In this document: positions 1-8,408 of the stretch, piece by piece
Layout: the number at the start of each line of letters is the position of its first letter
How positions within the stretch are numbered: the stretch's first letter is position 1
DNA from: Paenibacillus sp. CF384
Lineage (GTDB): Bacteria > Bacillota > Bacilli > Paenibacillales > Paenibacillaceae
Length of the DNA stretch: 64,000 bases
Direction of reading: 5' to 3'
Assembly: GCF_900106745.1 (NCBI RefSeq)
Contig: NZ_FNNV01000008.1
Location: forward strand, 1 to 64,000
Translations under genes and position numbers: made by a program
Notes under the pieces: generated by a model
Database searches by the model: none
What the model saw: the letters and a program-made list of their open reading frames with translations, nothing else
What the model was told of the DNA's origin: nothing

Positions 1-26
1 GTTCCATAAAGCCATGTAACAGCGCG

Positions 27-60
27 AAAAAACAAGCAATCTTGTGAGAACTTGTTTTTT
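27..60. terminator. Hairpin terminator at window start
   Basis: A perfect 10-bp inverted repeat (AAAAAACAAG at 27-36, CTTGTTTTTT at 51-60) ends in a T run on the plus strand and an A run on the left, so it could terminate in both directions. It probably ends a gene lying just outside the window. Confidence 0.6.
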
Positions 61-97
61 GGCTGGAAGGACTCCGGATTAAAGGGGCTGAGCCGTT

Positions 98-160
98 TGT
101 GCAACATTTGGTCGCGATAGCCTGTTGGATGGATAAAATGCTGCATTTTTTACAACATTG
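98..160. repeat. Single copy of AAATGCTGC hairpin repeat
   Basis: The stretch contains a GCAACATTT half, a GGATGGAT block and AAATGCTGC (136-144) in the same order as the repeats at 9428-9616. It looks like one diverged unit of that intergenic family. The pairing here is imperfect (AATG with CATT), so this copy is degenerate. Confidence 0.45.
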
Positions 161-223
161 TTGAGTAATCAAGGCCAGCGGAGTTGTGCGATGAAGGTTG
201 ATGAATTAAAGGGAGGTTCCACT

Positions 224-1120
224 ATGACAACAGACCATCTGCTTCAGCAGCTCTTTGATGAACCGATCGAACAGATTACGGTTCTTGATCCCGGTTATTC
301 GGGGCATGCCAGCGACGTCTGGCTAGTTAAGACCGCTGCAGGGGAGCAGGTTGTACGTGTATCCAGAATGAAAGAAGCGCCGACCCATGAGTTTTGGTGG
401 GGGTGTCATGATTTATTCGGAATAGATCCCAGACATATGCGTCACTTCATAGCGAATGCTGCCATGCTCCGTACGATTGTAGATATTCCTGCACCGCGAG
501 TACATAAGCATCAGATCATCGAGGGCGGAGAGTATCTGGTAGTCGAGAAAATGAACGGTTCCCCATCGCAGAAGTTCACCGAGCAATCCGATGCGCTGCT
601 GCATCAATTAGGCGTCTGGTTGGCCCGCGTGCATGCGCAGCGTTACGACTATTTTGGCAACCTTGCCGGCACTCAACGAGTCCCACAACCGAATTTCCAT
701 GTCCGGTTGGCTAGTACCATGAGGCAACTCATCGAAATCGATTATGCAAATGATATCAAGATCAAGGCGCAGCTCAATGCGATGCTTCATGCACTTGACG
801 TTCTTCCGGTGCCGCAGCACTTCTGTCCTATATTCATTGATTTGGATTCGTCACAGTTCCTATGCGAGGATGGGGTGTTGTCCGCAGTCGTCGATGTTGA
901 AGCTTATGCAGTAGGTCCTCGTGAGCTTGATTTTGTCGGGTTGGAGTATGTGCTCGATGAGCGCTCTGCCGCTGCTTTCCTCAAAGGTTATTCGTCAATC
1001 CTCGCCCCTCCGGATATAACGGACTATCGCACCGTGTATCGTTATTTCTATCGGCTGCTAGGCGTACAAGGATCTGTTGATCTGGATCTATGGCTCAAGC
1101 AGCCCTCGTTATTTGAGTGA
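224..1120 (+). CDS. Phosphotransferase-like protein with degenerate Brenner motif
   Basis: A 298-residue protein with the layout of the APH/choline-kinase fold. The N-lobe has a glycine-rich turn and VVRVSR strand, and the C-lobe has a Brenner-type loop. Aligned to HGDLHPGNFL the loop reads FIDLDSSQFL. The catalytic Asp is therefore kept (D206), while His is Phe and the metal-binding Asn is Gln (Q211). A following VDVEA supplies the second metal Asp. The ATG at 224 is chosen because GGGAGG lies at 211-216; an in-frame start at 158 has no such site. The substrate is unknown and could be a sugar, amino alcohol or antibiotic. The altered loop leaves activity in doubt. The gene stands alone ahead of an unknown gene 16 nt downstream. 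Confidence 0.75.
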   Translation: MTTDHLLQQLFDEPIEQITVLDPGYSGHASDVWLVKTAAGEQVVRVSRMKEAPTHEFWWGCHDLFGIDPRHMRHFIANAAMLRTIVDIPAPRVHKHQIIEGGEYLVVEKMNGSPSQKFTEQSDALLHQLGVWLARVHAQRYDYFGNLAGTQRVPQPNFHVRLASTMRQLIEIDYANDIKIKAQLNAMLHALDVLPVPQHFCPIFIDLDSSQFLCEDGVLSAVVDVEAYAVGPRELDFVGLEYVLDERSAAAFLKGYSSILAPPDITDYRTVYRYFYRLLGVQGSVDLDLWLKQPSLFE

Positions 1121-1136
1121 AACGGAGAATCGCCTC

Positions 1137-1853
1137 ATGAACAAAATGAAGAAAACCAGAGATATGATTTATGTCAGCCAAATGCACCCGAATAACTGCT
1201 TCTATTCGTATGGAGTTGAATTTCATGCGTTTATGAATGGTGTGTCTCCCAGACCGGAGAACCTGATCCTGCTCCAACATCAATTCTCGAATGCGCAATG
1301 GAATCCGCACTCTCGACTCGATTATGTAACCCGGGAAGAGCTCGATGAGTTGATCGAGGACGATGTTTATGGGTATGGGGATTTTTGTTGGGTGGATTTC
1401 GCCCGGGAAGAGGATCTGGATGCATTAAGCGACAATGATGTGGCCGAATTATTATTTTTCGGGCATTTCGCCAGACCGCTGCACCAGGTGCCCAAGGTGA
1501 GGTTTGCGTATTACGCGCATGATGATGGTTGGTTCAACAAGCTCTATGTGACGGACCTGCATGATTATGAAGTGCTTCTCGCCAACGTGATTGTGGAGAA
1601 GCTTCGGAAGTTGACAGGAAGAGAATTTGGGCCTATACCGACGGAGATCTCAACAGCGTTGTTGCAATTTACCCGCGATGGATTATACATTGATTTGTCG
1701 AAAGCGATTATGGATACAGCCGAATATAAGATACCGATCGCGGCTGTTGGTCATTTCACGGATATGGACAACGTTTATGAGTTGCGTAATAAGATTTGTG
1801 AGTATAGCACTTGGCTGGTTTATTCAAAGTCGGTTTGGAAGCTCATCCATTAA
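1137..1853 (+). CDS. Conserved hypothetical protein
   Basis: A 238-residue soluble protein that I do not recognise. It is rich in acidic and aromatic residues (for example DDVYGYGDFCWVDF), with no signal peptide, membrane segment or obvious catalytic motif. The ATG at 1137 has GGAG at 1124-1127, which is better placed than an in-frame start at 1077 that would overlap the upstream kinase-like gene. It starts 16 nt after that gene, so the two may be co-transcribed. It reads as a real gene because codon structure holds over the full length. Confidence 0.7.
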   Translation: MNKMKKTRDMIYVSQMHPNNCFYSYGVEFHAFMNGVSPRPENLILLQHQFSNAQWNPHSRLDYVTREELDELIEDDVYGYGDFCWVDFAREEDLDALSDNDVAELLFFGHFARPLHQVPKVRFAYYAHDDGWFNKLYVTDLHDYEVLLANVIVEKLRKLTGREFGPIPTEISTALLQFTRDGLYIDLSKAIMDTAEYKIPIAAVGHFTDMDNVYELRNKICEYSTWLVYSKSVWKLIH

Positions 1854-1913
1854 CTTTGTAGGATCGAGTAGATCCACTTCCCAGACACAAGGAATAATGT
1901 TATTGTTTATATA

Positions 1914-1927
1914 GGAACAAACGTTCT
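1914..1927 (+). promoter_or_regulatory. Candidate LexA (DinR) box
   Basis: The site GGAACAAACGTTCT matches the Gram-positive LexA/DinR consensus CGAACRNRYGTTYC at 12 of 14 positions; only the two outermost bases differ. It lies 25 bp before the start of the radical SAM gene and just downstream of an AT-rich stretch that could hold a promoter. Its position fits repression of that operon until DNA damage. The match is from reading; the regulation is inferred. Confidence 0.55.
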
Positions 1928-1951
1928 TCTTTTGTTGGAGGGTGAAGTGAG

Positions 1952-2851
1952 ATGCAATCTGTTGAAGCCAAGAGTATTCTAATTCCTACTAAATACCCTG
2001 CCGGTTGGTTTGGGACTAAATATACCATGAATTTGTATCGCGGCTGTGACATCCAGTGTATTTACTGCGATTCGCGAAGTGAGCGGTATGGGATCGACGA
2101 CTTTCACAATGTCACTGTCAAAAGCAATGCGCTGGAGCTGCTTCGCAAGGAGCTGGCTGCAAAGAGAAGCAGAGAATCGACGATCGGTACGGGTTCGATG
2201 AGTGATCCGTATACGCTGATGGAACGCAAGCTGCTGATGACGCGGCGTGCACTGCAAATGATTGCCGAGTTCCGGTTCCCGGTACATATTACAACGAAGA
2301 GCGACCTCATCCTCCGAGATTCCGATGTCCTGCAGCAGCTAAGCACCAAGTATGCCTCCGTTGCGGTGACGATTACGACTGCTAACGATGAGCTGGCACG
2401 CAAATTGGAGCCTCATGCAGCATCCTCAACAGAGCGATTTCGCACGCTTGCTGAACTTGAGAAGCTTGGAGTCGTGACGACGATGACGATGATGCCTATT
2501 CTTCCCTTCTTGGAAGATCAAAGGGATAACATCGATCAGCTTGTTGAGCGGGCGGCTGCCGCCGGTGTCAAACATATCATTGCGGCATTCGGCGTTACGT
2601 TGCGAGATAGGCAGCGAGAGTATTTCTATCGCAAGCTGGATGAATTATTTCCGGGATTGAGCAATCAATATAGACGGACATTTGGACTTGCCTATGAGTG
2701 TAAGTCGAAGAACGAGAAGGAACTGGAGCTTCGCTTCCGTGAAGCTTGCTCGCTGCACGGAATATCAACGGAAATGCCCTATTATCAACCGCCGGTTGCG
2801 GATTCGTTTCAAATGAGTTTGTTCGGCGAAGAGGAGTGTTCCTATGGATGA
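1952..2851 (+). CDS. Radical SAM protein, spore-photolyase-like
   Basis: A 299-residue radical SAM protein. The cluster-binding cysteines are C32, C36 and C39 in GCDIQCIYC, a CX3CX2C motif. The segments around GTGSMSDPY and the HITTKSDLILRD stretch resemble the SPL-like radical SAM group related to spore photoproduct lyase. It should bind a [4Fe-4S] cluster and cleave S-adenosylmethionine to make a 5'-deoxyadenosyl radical; the substrate is unknown. A strong GGAGGGTGA at 1938-1946 supports the start. A LexA-box-like site lies just upstream, and the gene overlaps the next methyltransferase by 8 bp, so the two form an operon. A DNA repair or damage-response role is an inference. Confidence 0.8.
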   Translation: MQSVEAKSILIPTKYPAGWFGTKYTMNLYRGCDIQCIYCDSRSERYGIDDFHNVTVKSNALELLRKELAAKRSRESTIGTGSMSDPYTLMERKLLMTRRALQMIAEFRFPVHITTKSDLILRDSDVLQQLSTKYASVAVTITTANDELARKLEPHAASSTERFRTLAELEKLGVVTTMTMMPILPFLEDQRDNIDQLVERAAAAGVKHIIAAFGVTLRDRQREYFYRKLDELFPGLSNQYRRTFGLAYECKSKNEKELELRFREACSLHGISTEMPYYQPPVADSFQMSLFGEEECSYG

Positions 2852-3647
2852 TCTTGCGATTGTTCGCCAATTCTACGATAATACCGTGCAATACGAATGG
2901 GAGAGGCTCGATCGGCACAAGGTTGAGTTTGAGCTTAGCAAACGATATATGAACCGCTATATCAAGCCGGGTGATAAAGTGCTCGATCTTGGCGGTGGTC
3001 CGGGCAGGTATTCGCTTTATCTCTCGGCGCTTGGCTGTGACGTGACGCTGGCTGATCTCTCGCCCAACAATGTAAACTTTGCACGCAACAAAGCGCAAGA
3101 GCTTGGGTTACCACTTGAAGTGCTGTGCGCAGACAGCCGCGACTTATCGAGTATTGCAGATGAGCAGTTCGATCATGTGCTGTGCATGGGGCCGATGTAT
3201 CATCTGAAAGAAGAGAAGGATCGAGCTGCGACCATTCAGGAGTGCCTCAAGAAGCTGAAGCCGAACGGAGTCCTGTTCGTATCTTTTGTCTCTTCTTATT
3301 CATTCGTCTGGGATTACTTGATCCGCAACCCGGCATTCATCCTAGCAGATGATCGCAGGTCTGAGCTTCATACGATGATTGAGGATGCGAATTTTGCCGG
3401 ACATGGATTCACGGACAACTATTACATCCGTCCCCGAGATGTAGCGCCGTTCTTTGAAGCCTTTCAACTGGAGAAACTGCACGTGATCAACTGCGAAAGC
3501 TTCCTATACTTGCGGGAGCCGGAGCTGCTTGCGCAGCCGCCAGAGGTGGTATCGGCTTGGCTCGACTTGGCGGAGCAAGTATGTGAACGCGAGGAGCTAC
3601 TAAGTGTAGCTGAACATTTCATGTACATGGGTAGGAAGAACGAATAG
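2844..3647 (+). CDS. Class I SAM-dependent methyltransferase
   Basis: A 267-residue Rossmann-fold methyltransferase. Motif I is VLDLGGGPGRYS (residues 46-57), followed by an acidic residue ending strand 2 (VTLADLSPNN), motif II around ADSRDL and FDHVLCMGPMYHL as motif IV. The start overlaps the end of the radical SAM gene by 8 bp, so translation is probably coupled. The family methylates small molecules, RNA or proteins, and nothing in the sequence fixes the substrate. Pairing with a radical SAM enzyme behind a possible LexA site suggests a shared stress or repair role, but that is inference. Confidence 0.82.
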   Translation: MDDLAIVRQFYDNTVQYEWERLDRHKVEFELSKRYMNRYIKPGDKVLDLGGGPGRYSLYLSALGCDVTLADLSPNNVNFARNKAQELGLPLEVLCADSRDLSSIADEQFDHVLCMGPMYHLKEEKDRAATIQECLKKLKPNGVLFVSFVSSYSFVWDYLIRNPAFILADDRRSELHTMIEDANFAGHGFTDNYYIRPRDVAPFFEAFQLEKLHVINCESFLYLREPELLAQPPEVVSAWLDLAEQVCEREELLSVAEHFMYMGRKNE

Positions 3648-3664
3648 ATGATCGTTACGAGGAG

Positions 3665-3688
3665 GGCTGCCGATCAGGTGGCCTTTTG
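3665..3688 (+). terminator. Rho-independent terminator
   Basis: A GGCTGCC / GGTGGCC stem with two G-U pairs and a 5-nt loop is followed by TTTTG. It lies 17 nt after the methyltransferase stop and separates that operon from the sigma factor gene. Confidence 0.5.
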
Positions 3689-3787
3689 TCATTCGGATAA
3701 AATAATTTACGATAAACGAAAACCGTTTGCCGCTCTGCACAGTCTAACTTGTAGAAGAAGCATGATGGCAGGAGAGGAAACGCACGT

Positions 3788-4327
3788 ATGGATAACGAAT
3801 TGCTGGCTCTTGCAGCTAAACGCGGTGACGATGCGGCCTTCTACAGCCTCATTACGCAGCACAAGGATAAACTGTACCGAATCGCCTATTCGTATTTGAA
3901 GAACGAGAACGACGCGCTTGAAGCCGTGCAAGAAGTGACCTGTCGTGCCTACATGCAGATACACAAATTGAAGGAGCCTGGTTATTTCGGCAGCTGGCTG
4001 ATACGCATTCTGATGAACTACTGCGCGGACGAGACCAAGAGGCAGTCTCGCCGGAATGAGAAACAGCAAGTGGCGGCCGGTGCCGAAGAGCCGCATGTGG
4101 CGAGCGGAGAGTCTGCTTTGCTGGAGAGAGTCATGCTGGAATCCGCGGTGGAACGGCTTGATGCCAATTATCGGACCGTCATTGAGCTGAAATATTATCA
4201 TGATCTAACGATCGCCGAAATTGCGAGAACGTTAGAGAAGCCGGAAGGTACGATCAAAACATGGCTGCATAAAGCACTCGGCGGACTGCGGAAGCGGCTG
4301 GAGAAGGACGGTGAACCTCATGAATGA
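3788..4327 (+). CDS. ECF-type sigma-70 family RNA polymerase sigma factor
   Basis: A 179-residue protein with the two ECF domains. Region 2 (about residues 20-88) contains LYRIAYSYLKNENDALEAVQ, and region 4 (about 120-172) contains YRTVIELKYYHDLTIAEIA followed by the recognition helix around EGTIKTWLHKAL. It directs RNA polymerase to a small set of stress promoters. AGGAGAGG lies upstream of the ATG. The stop overlaps the start of the next gene, which encodes a membrane protein of the DUF4179 type, the usual partner in Paenibacillus and Bacillus. The sigma factor is therefore probably held inactive by that product. No ECF-type autoregulated promoter could be picked out upstream. Confidence 0.9.
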   Translation: MDNELLALAAKRGDDAAFYSLITQHKDKLYRIAYSYLKNENDALEAVQEVTCRAYMQIHKLKEPGYFGSWLIRILMNYCADETKRQSRRNEKQQVAAGAEEPHVASGESALLERVMLESAVERLDANYRTVIELKYYHDLTIAEIARTLEKPEGTIKTWLHKALGGLRKRLEKDGEPHE

Positions 4328-5663
4328 CTTTCGCGATTCCAATGAGCAGGATTGGCCGCAGCTGGATGCGATGAAGGAACAGATGAATCAAATTGCGGTT
4401 CCCGGGACGATCGATGAGCGAATTAGGAATGGCATGCGTCTTGGCCGGCAACGCAGAAGGCGCCGCACGGTAACTAGATTCGCATCTTATACCGCATGTC
4501 TGCTGCTTCTGACAATGGTAGCTTCGGTGCGCTTCTCGCCTGTTGTTGCGGCCTATGTCGGTGATTTGCCCGGACTTCGCTCACTCGTGGAGCTGATTAA
4601 TTCTGACAAAGGGCTGGAGCTTGCCATCGAAAATGATTTCATGCAGCCGATCGGACTGTCCGAGGAGCATGATGGCATCAAGGTGACCGTGGATGGTGTG
4701 CTTGCGGATGAATCGAGGGTTATTGTCTTCTATACCTTAACGAATATGGATGGACGGAAGCGAGTCGTCAATGTACAGAAAGTCGATCTGGCGACTAAAG
4801 AGCAGATCTCCATCTCGTACGGTTCCTCGAATTCTAATGAGGAATGGGAAAGCAGCCAAGGCACGATTGATTTTAATTTACAAGGGGGAGCGGCGGTTCC
4901 GGATGTTCTCCAACTGGAGCTAAAGGTCGGAAAGGATGAGAAGGTAGTGACTGCCCTGCCGAATTGGAAGTTTGACATTCCTATAGATAAAGCCAAATTC
5001 GAAGGCTTGAAGCAAACCTACGCCATTAACAAGACAGTTACAGTAGAGGGTCAGCATATTACCTTTGGGAAAATGACCGTATATCCGACCCGGATTGGGC
5101 TGGAAGTAGCTTACGATCCTACCAACACGAAGAAGATATTCTACTTTGACGATATTCGGATCGAAGATGAGCGCGGTGAAACGTTCGGAACCATCACTAA
5201 CGGCGTATCCGGTTCGACCATTGATGAGAACAGACAAATTCTTTATTTCCAGAGCAACTATTTCCGCAAGCCGGACCGGTTGTATTTACGAGCGAACAGC
5301 ATTCGTGCATTGGACAAAAACAAGCTGGAGATCAAGGTGGATCTTGATCATAAGAAGCTGCTGTCAGGTCCGGACGATCATCTTACGCTAAGTGACGTCG
5401 GCACCAGCAAGGAAGACGGGCAGCGCATACTTGTCTTTAAGTTAGAGAATGATAATCCGCTTGATGAGAACCGAGGGTACAGCTTATTTGACATGAGTTT
5501 CAAGGATGCATCCGGTAAATCCTTCGGATCGGGTATGACGGGAACGTCCGGCGACATGTTCCAATATTTCATCAAGAAGGCGAACTATCAGAGTCCGCTG
5601 ACGCTCACCATTACCGACTATCCAAGTCGAATCGAAGGGGACATTAAGCTTAGAATTAAATAG
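4320..5663 (+). CDS. DUF4179 domain membrane protein, probable anti-sigma factor
   Basis: A 447-residue single-pass membrane protein. A short cytoplasmic N-terminus (about 50 residues, ending in the basic run RQRRRRR) precedes one membrane helix (about residues 55-75) and a DUF4179-like region. The long extracytoplasmic part is beta-rich. This is the arrangement of anti-sigma regulators encoded next to ECF sigma factors. The ATG at 4320 overlaps the sigma gene by 8 bp and has AAGGA about 11 nt upstream; a GTG at 4311 is also in frame but sits too near that site. The signal sensed by the external domain is unknown. Confidence 0.85.
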   Translation: MNDFRDSNEQDWPQLDAMKEQMNQIAVPGTIDERIRNGMRLGRQRRRRRTVTRFASYTACLLLLTMVASVRFSPVVAAYVGDLPGLRSLVELINSDKGLELAIENDFMQPIGLSEEHDGIKVTVDGVLADESRVIVFYTLTNMDGRKRVVNVQKVDLATKEQISISYGSSNSNEEWESSQGTIDFNLQGGAAVPDVLQLELKVGKDEKVVTALPNWKFDIPIDKAKFEGLKQTYAINKTVTVEGQHITFGKMTVYPTRIGLEVAYDPTNTKKIFYFDDIRIEDERGETFGTITNGVSGSTIDENRQILYFQSNYFRKPDRLYLRANSIRALDKNKLEIKVDLDHKKLLSGPDDHLTLSDVGTSKEDGQRILVFKLENDNPLDENRGYSLFDMSFKDASGKSFGSGMTGTSGDMFQYFIKKANYQSPLTLTITDYPSRIEGDIKLRIK

Positions 5664-5722
5664 ACCATCATAGGCCTGCACGATTCGTTAGCTACTCGTT
5701 GGTGTGGGTTTCACGACATTAC

Positions 5723-5748
5723 GGCCGCCATTCGTGGCGGTCTTTTTA
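5723..5748 (+). terminator. Rho-independent terminator
   Basis: A GGCCGCC / GGCGGTC stem with a short loop is followed by TTTTTATT. It ends the sigma/anti-sigma operon about 60 nt after the DUF4179 stop. Confidence 0.8.
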
Positions 5749-5829
5749 TTAGGTCAGTAACCTTTTTGCCTCGTAAACGTCTAAGATCTATGAAGATATC
5801 CTAATTCATGGTACTGGGGTGGAGTGAAA

Positions 5830-7419
5830 GTGAGAGATTCTCGTTTACTAAAGTTGATTGTGCTCGTGTGTATGGCTAGTTTCATGCTGCCTATAGGAGC
5901 TTCGGCGGAAAGCTTGCAGGAGCCATCGATGACATTTGGAGGAAAAGTAATTACGAATGTGAAACAAGTCGCTTCCGGATACGGAAGTACGCTTGCGCTG
6001 AAGAAGGACGGGACGGTCTGGTCCTGGGGGGCTAATCTTGGGTCTCGCCTGACCACGACCGCCGTTCAAGTTCCGGGCTTATCGGATGTGGAGTCCATTT
6101 CGTTTTCTTCGACTTATTCGGATACGGCCGCTTTTGTGAAGAAAGATGGGACGGTATGGATGTTGGGGAGTTTACGTTATGGCACTTTCGACGGTGTCAC
6201 TTATTCGTCAACCAATCCCCTATTCACTAGAGTTCCCAAACAAATGGATGGACTTCAAGACGTGAAGGCTATTGAATTAGGCTATCACGCTGCGTTCGCG
6301 CTGAAGAAGGATGGGACGGTCTGGTCCTGGGGAAGCAACGAGTATGGCGAATTAGGGAATGGAAAAGTGAAATCCCTCGCCGCACCGGCTCTTGTGGCGG
6401 GTTTGCCTCCAATAACAGCCATACATAGCGATGGTATTACAGCCTACGTAATCGACAACAAAGGTGAACTCTGGTACTGGGGATCACCGTATTGGTACTA
6501 TTACCAGACGGGGAAACAAGCCGTCATTACGAAACCAAGACGATTCGAGAAGCTTGATCATATCAAGGCGATTACAAGTTCCGGAAGCTCTACTCTGCTG
6601 CTGCGCACGGACGGTACCGTGTGGTCGTTCGGAGATAATTACGGCGGCGTGCTGGGGAGAAACAAAGATCCGTTGGAAGGGCCGCTCCATCTCGTGCAAA
6701 TTCCTGAGCTTCAATCGATAGATAAGTTATCTTGCGGTTATTTGCAATGTTTGGCGCTCGATCAGCTTGACCAGGTATGGGTATGGGGTAATAACTCTTA
6801 CCGTCAGATCGGAGACGGCTTGCAGCCGCATCGATTCGATCACCCCGTGAAGCTTGCGCACCAGCAGGCAGTAGAGGTTGTCAGCGGTTCTCGGTCTTCT
6901 TTTCTCATTAAGAAGGACGGTACCTTGTGGGGTGCAGGCTTAAACCGCTACGGTCAGATTGGCCGCGGGGTATTAGGTCAGGGAGGAGGAGAGGATGGCT
7001 TCGGTGTTCCGCCTTACTCCTATGAACCGTACTCATGGGGAACCTTATCCGTTACCAAATATGAACCCGTACTGGAAGCGCCTTGCGTGCTGGTGAACGG
7101 GAAGCAAATTGTCATGTGGTCCATGCAGATCGATGGCAGCGTTTATGCTTCTGTCCGAGGAATAATGGAAGCGATGGGTTATCGATTGACGTGGAACGAT
7201 CAGGACAAAATTGCGGTTGCGCTAAAGGATGGCAAGGAGTTCTCCTTCCACACAGAAGAAACAGGCGGCATTTATGTGAATGGGAAGTCTACCGCCATTG
7301 GCAAGGAAGTATATAGTGTAAGAGGGGAATTGCTGGCGCCTGTCCGTGAACTCGGTGCGGCATTCGGCTGGACTACGAGTTGGGAGCCCGAGAGCAATAC
7401 GATTCGAGTGTCGGAGTAG
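5830..7419 (+). CDS. Secreted RCC1-repeat protein with copper-amine-oxidase-like C-terminal domain
   Basis: A 529-residue exported protein. An N-terminal signal peptide (LIVLVCMASFMLPIGASA) is followed by at least six RCC1/BNR-type blades marked by repeats such as ALKKDGTVWSWG, predicted to form a beta-propeller. The last ~115 residues are a copper-amine-oxidase N-domain-like 'stalk' module (VLVNGKQI, ASVRGIMEAMG, APVRELGAAFGW), common in Paenibacillus secreted proteins and probably a cell-wall or protein-binding unit, not an oxidase. The GTG at 5830 sits behind GGTGGAG; a GTG at 5824 is two codons earlier and overlaps that site. The role is probably binding at the cell surface; no catalytic residues were recognised. 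Confidence 0.82.
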   Translation: MRDSRLLKLIVLVCMASFMLPIGASAESLQEPSMTFGGKVITNVKQVASGYGSTLALKKDGTVWSWGANLGSRLTTTAVQVPGLSDVESISFSSTYSDTAAFVKKDGTVWMLGSLRYGTFDGVTYSSTNPLFTRVPKQMDGLQDVKAIELGYHAAFALKKDGTVWSWGSNEYGELGNGKVKSLAAPALVAGLPPITAIHSDGITAYVIDNKGELWYWGSPYWYYYQTGKQAVITKPRRFEKLDHIKAITSSGSSTLLLRTDGTVWSFGDNYGGVLGRNKDPLEGPLHLVQIPELQSIDKLSCGYLQCLALDQLDQVWVWGNNSYRQIGDGLQPHRFDHPVKLAHQQAVEVVSGSRSSFLIKKDGTLWGAGLNRYGQIGRGVLGQGGGEDGFGVPPYSYEPYSWGTLSVTKYEPVLEAPCVLVNGKQIVMWSMQIDGSVYASVRGIMEAMGYRLTWNDQDKIAVALKDGKEFSFHTEETGGIYVNGKSTAIGKEVYSVRGELLAPVRELGAAFGWTTSWEPESNTIRVSE

Positions 7420-7449
7420 AATGGAGCATAGCGGAGGAGAAACCTAAGA

Positions 7450-8367
7450 ATGAGCAAGCACTATCAGTTCCGGCAAAATGAAATCGAACAAATCGTGAAT
7501 CGCTTTGGGCAAGCGTTCTATGAGAAGGTGTTGAGGGATCTCGATACCTTCGCCGAACAATGGGCACTGAGCGAGCTTCAGCTCATTCCCTCCTATTCTG
7601 CAAACCTGGTGTTTACATGCGAATCCGCGCAATTCGGAAGCGCGGTTCTCAAGGTAGGCAGAATTTCCTCGGCAGAGATAAACACGGAATATCATACGCT
7701 GCTCCATTACGATGGCAGACGATTCTGCAACGTGTATGCGGCTGATGTCGTTCGAGGCGTGATGCTTGAAGCGCGCGTCAAGCCGGGCAATCCGCTAAGG
7801 GAAGAGACATCGCTTGCGGCAAGATTGGACGTATTCAGCTCGCTATACACAGACCTGCACATAGCGGCCGCTAACGCAGAGTTATATCCGACTTACGTAG
7901 ATTGGGTCAGCAAAATAACCGAATTCATGAGCAAGCAGCCAGATTGCAGCGAATTAGCAGGCTACATGAAGAAAGCAGAAGATATCTGCCTATCGGTGGC
8001 TGCGGTATATACCCGGCAGATGCTGCTTCATGGAGACTTTCACCACGATAATATTTTGCTTGGGCAAGGTGGCGTCTATCAAATCATTGATCCGAAAGGT
8101 GTAATAGGCGATCCGGTGTTTGACGTTCCGCGCTTTATCTTAAATGAATTTGATGATGATTTCTCGCAGAAAGGCTATGCGAAAATCAACGAGATTATCG
8201 TCGTACTTGAGAAGAAGCTGGGCATTCCGAGCGCGATCATCAAACAATGCCTCTTCGTCGAAACGGCGATGGGCTCATGCTGGTGTGTAGAGGATGGCGC
8301 AACAGCCGAGGAGTATGCGGATCTCGTTAAACAGGTAGCTTTTGCAGAATCGATTATGAACAGTTGA
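7450..8367 (+). CDS. APH(6)/hydroxyurea-type aminoglycoside phosphotransferase family protein
   Basis: A 305-residue kinase of the APH fold. The Brenner motif is HGDFHHDN (H194-N201), with catalytic D196 and metal ligand N201. It is followed by IIDPKGVIGDP, where D214 is the second metal Asp. The combination HGDxHHxN plus IDPKG is typical of the streptomycin 6-kinase / hydroxyurea phosphotransferase group. It would transfer the gamma-phosphate of ATP to a hydroxyl of a small molecule; the real substrate is not known. GGAGGAG precedes the ATG. It starts 30 nt after the RCC1 gene and 41 nt before another kinase gene. Confidence 0.85.
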   Translation: MSKHYQFRQNEIEQIVNRFGQAFYEKVLRDLDTFAEQWALSELQLIPSYSANLVFTCESAQFGSAVLKVGRISSAEINTEYHTLLHYDGRRFCNVYAADVVRGVMLEARVKPGNPLREETSLAARLDVFSSLYTDLHIAAANAELYPTYVDWVSKITEFMSKQPDCSELAGYMKKAEDICLSVAAVYTRQMLLHGDFHHDNILLGQGGVYQIIDPKGVIGDPVFDVPRFILNEFDDDFSQKGYAKINEIIVVLEKKLGIPSAIIKQCLFVETAMGSCWCVEDGATAEEYADLVKQVAFAESIMNS

Positions 8368-8408
8368 TTGCTCACTTGGATGCAGGTTCAGGTTAGGGGG
8401 AATTCAAT

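Noticed and set aside
3648-3787. Open frame starting right after the methyltransferase stop.
   Set aside because: It contains the terminator stem and overlaps the sigma factor start; no ribosome site or recognisable sequence.
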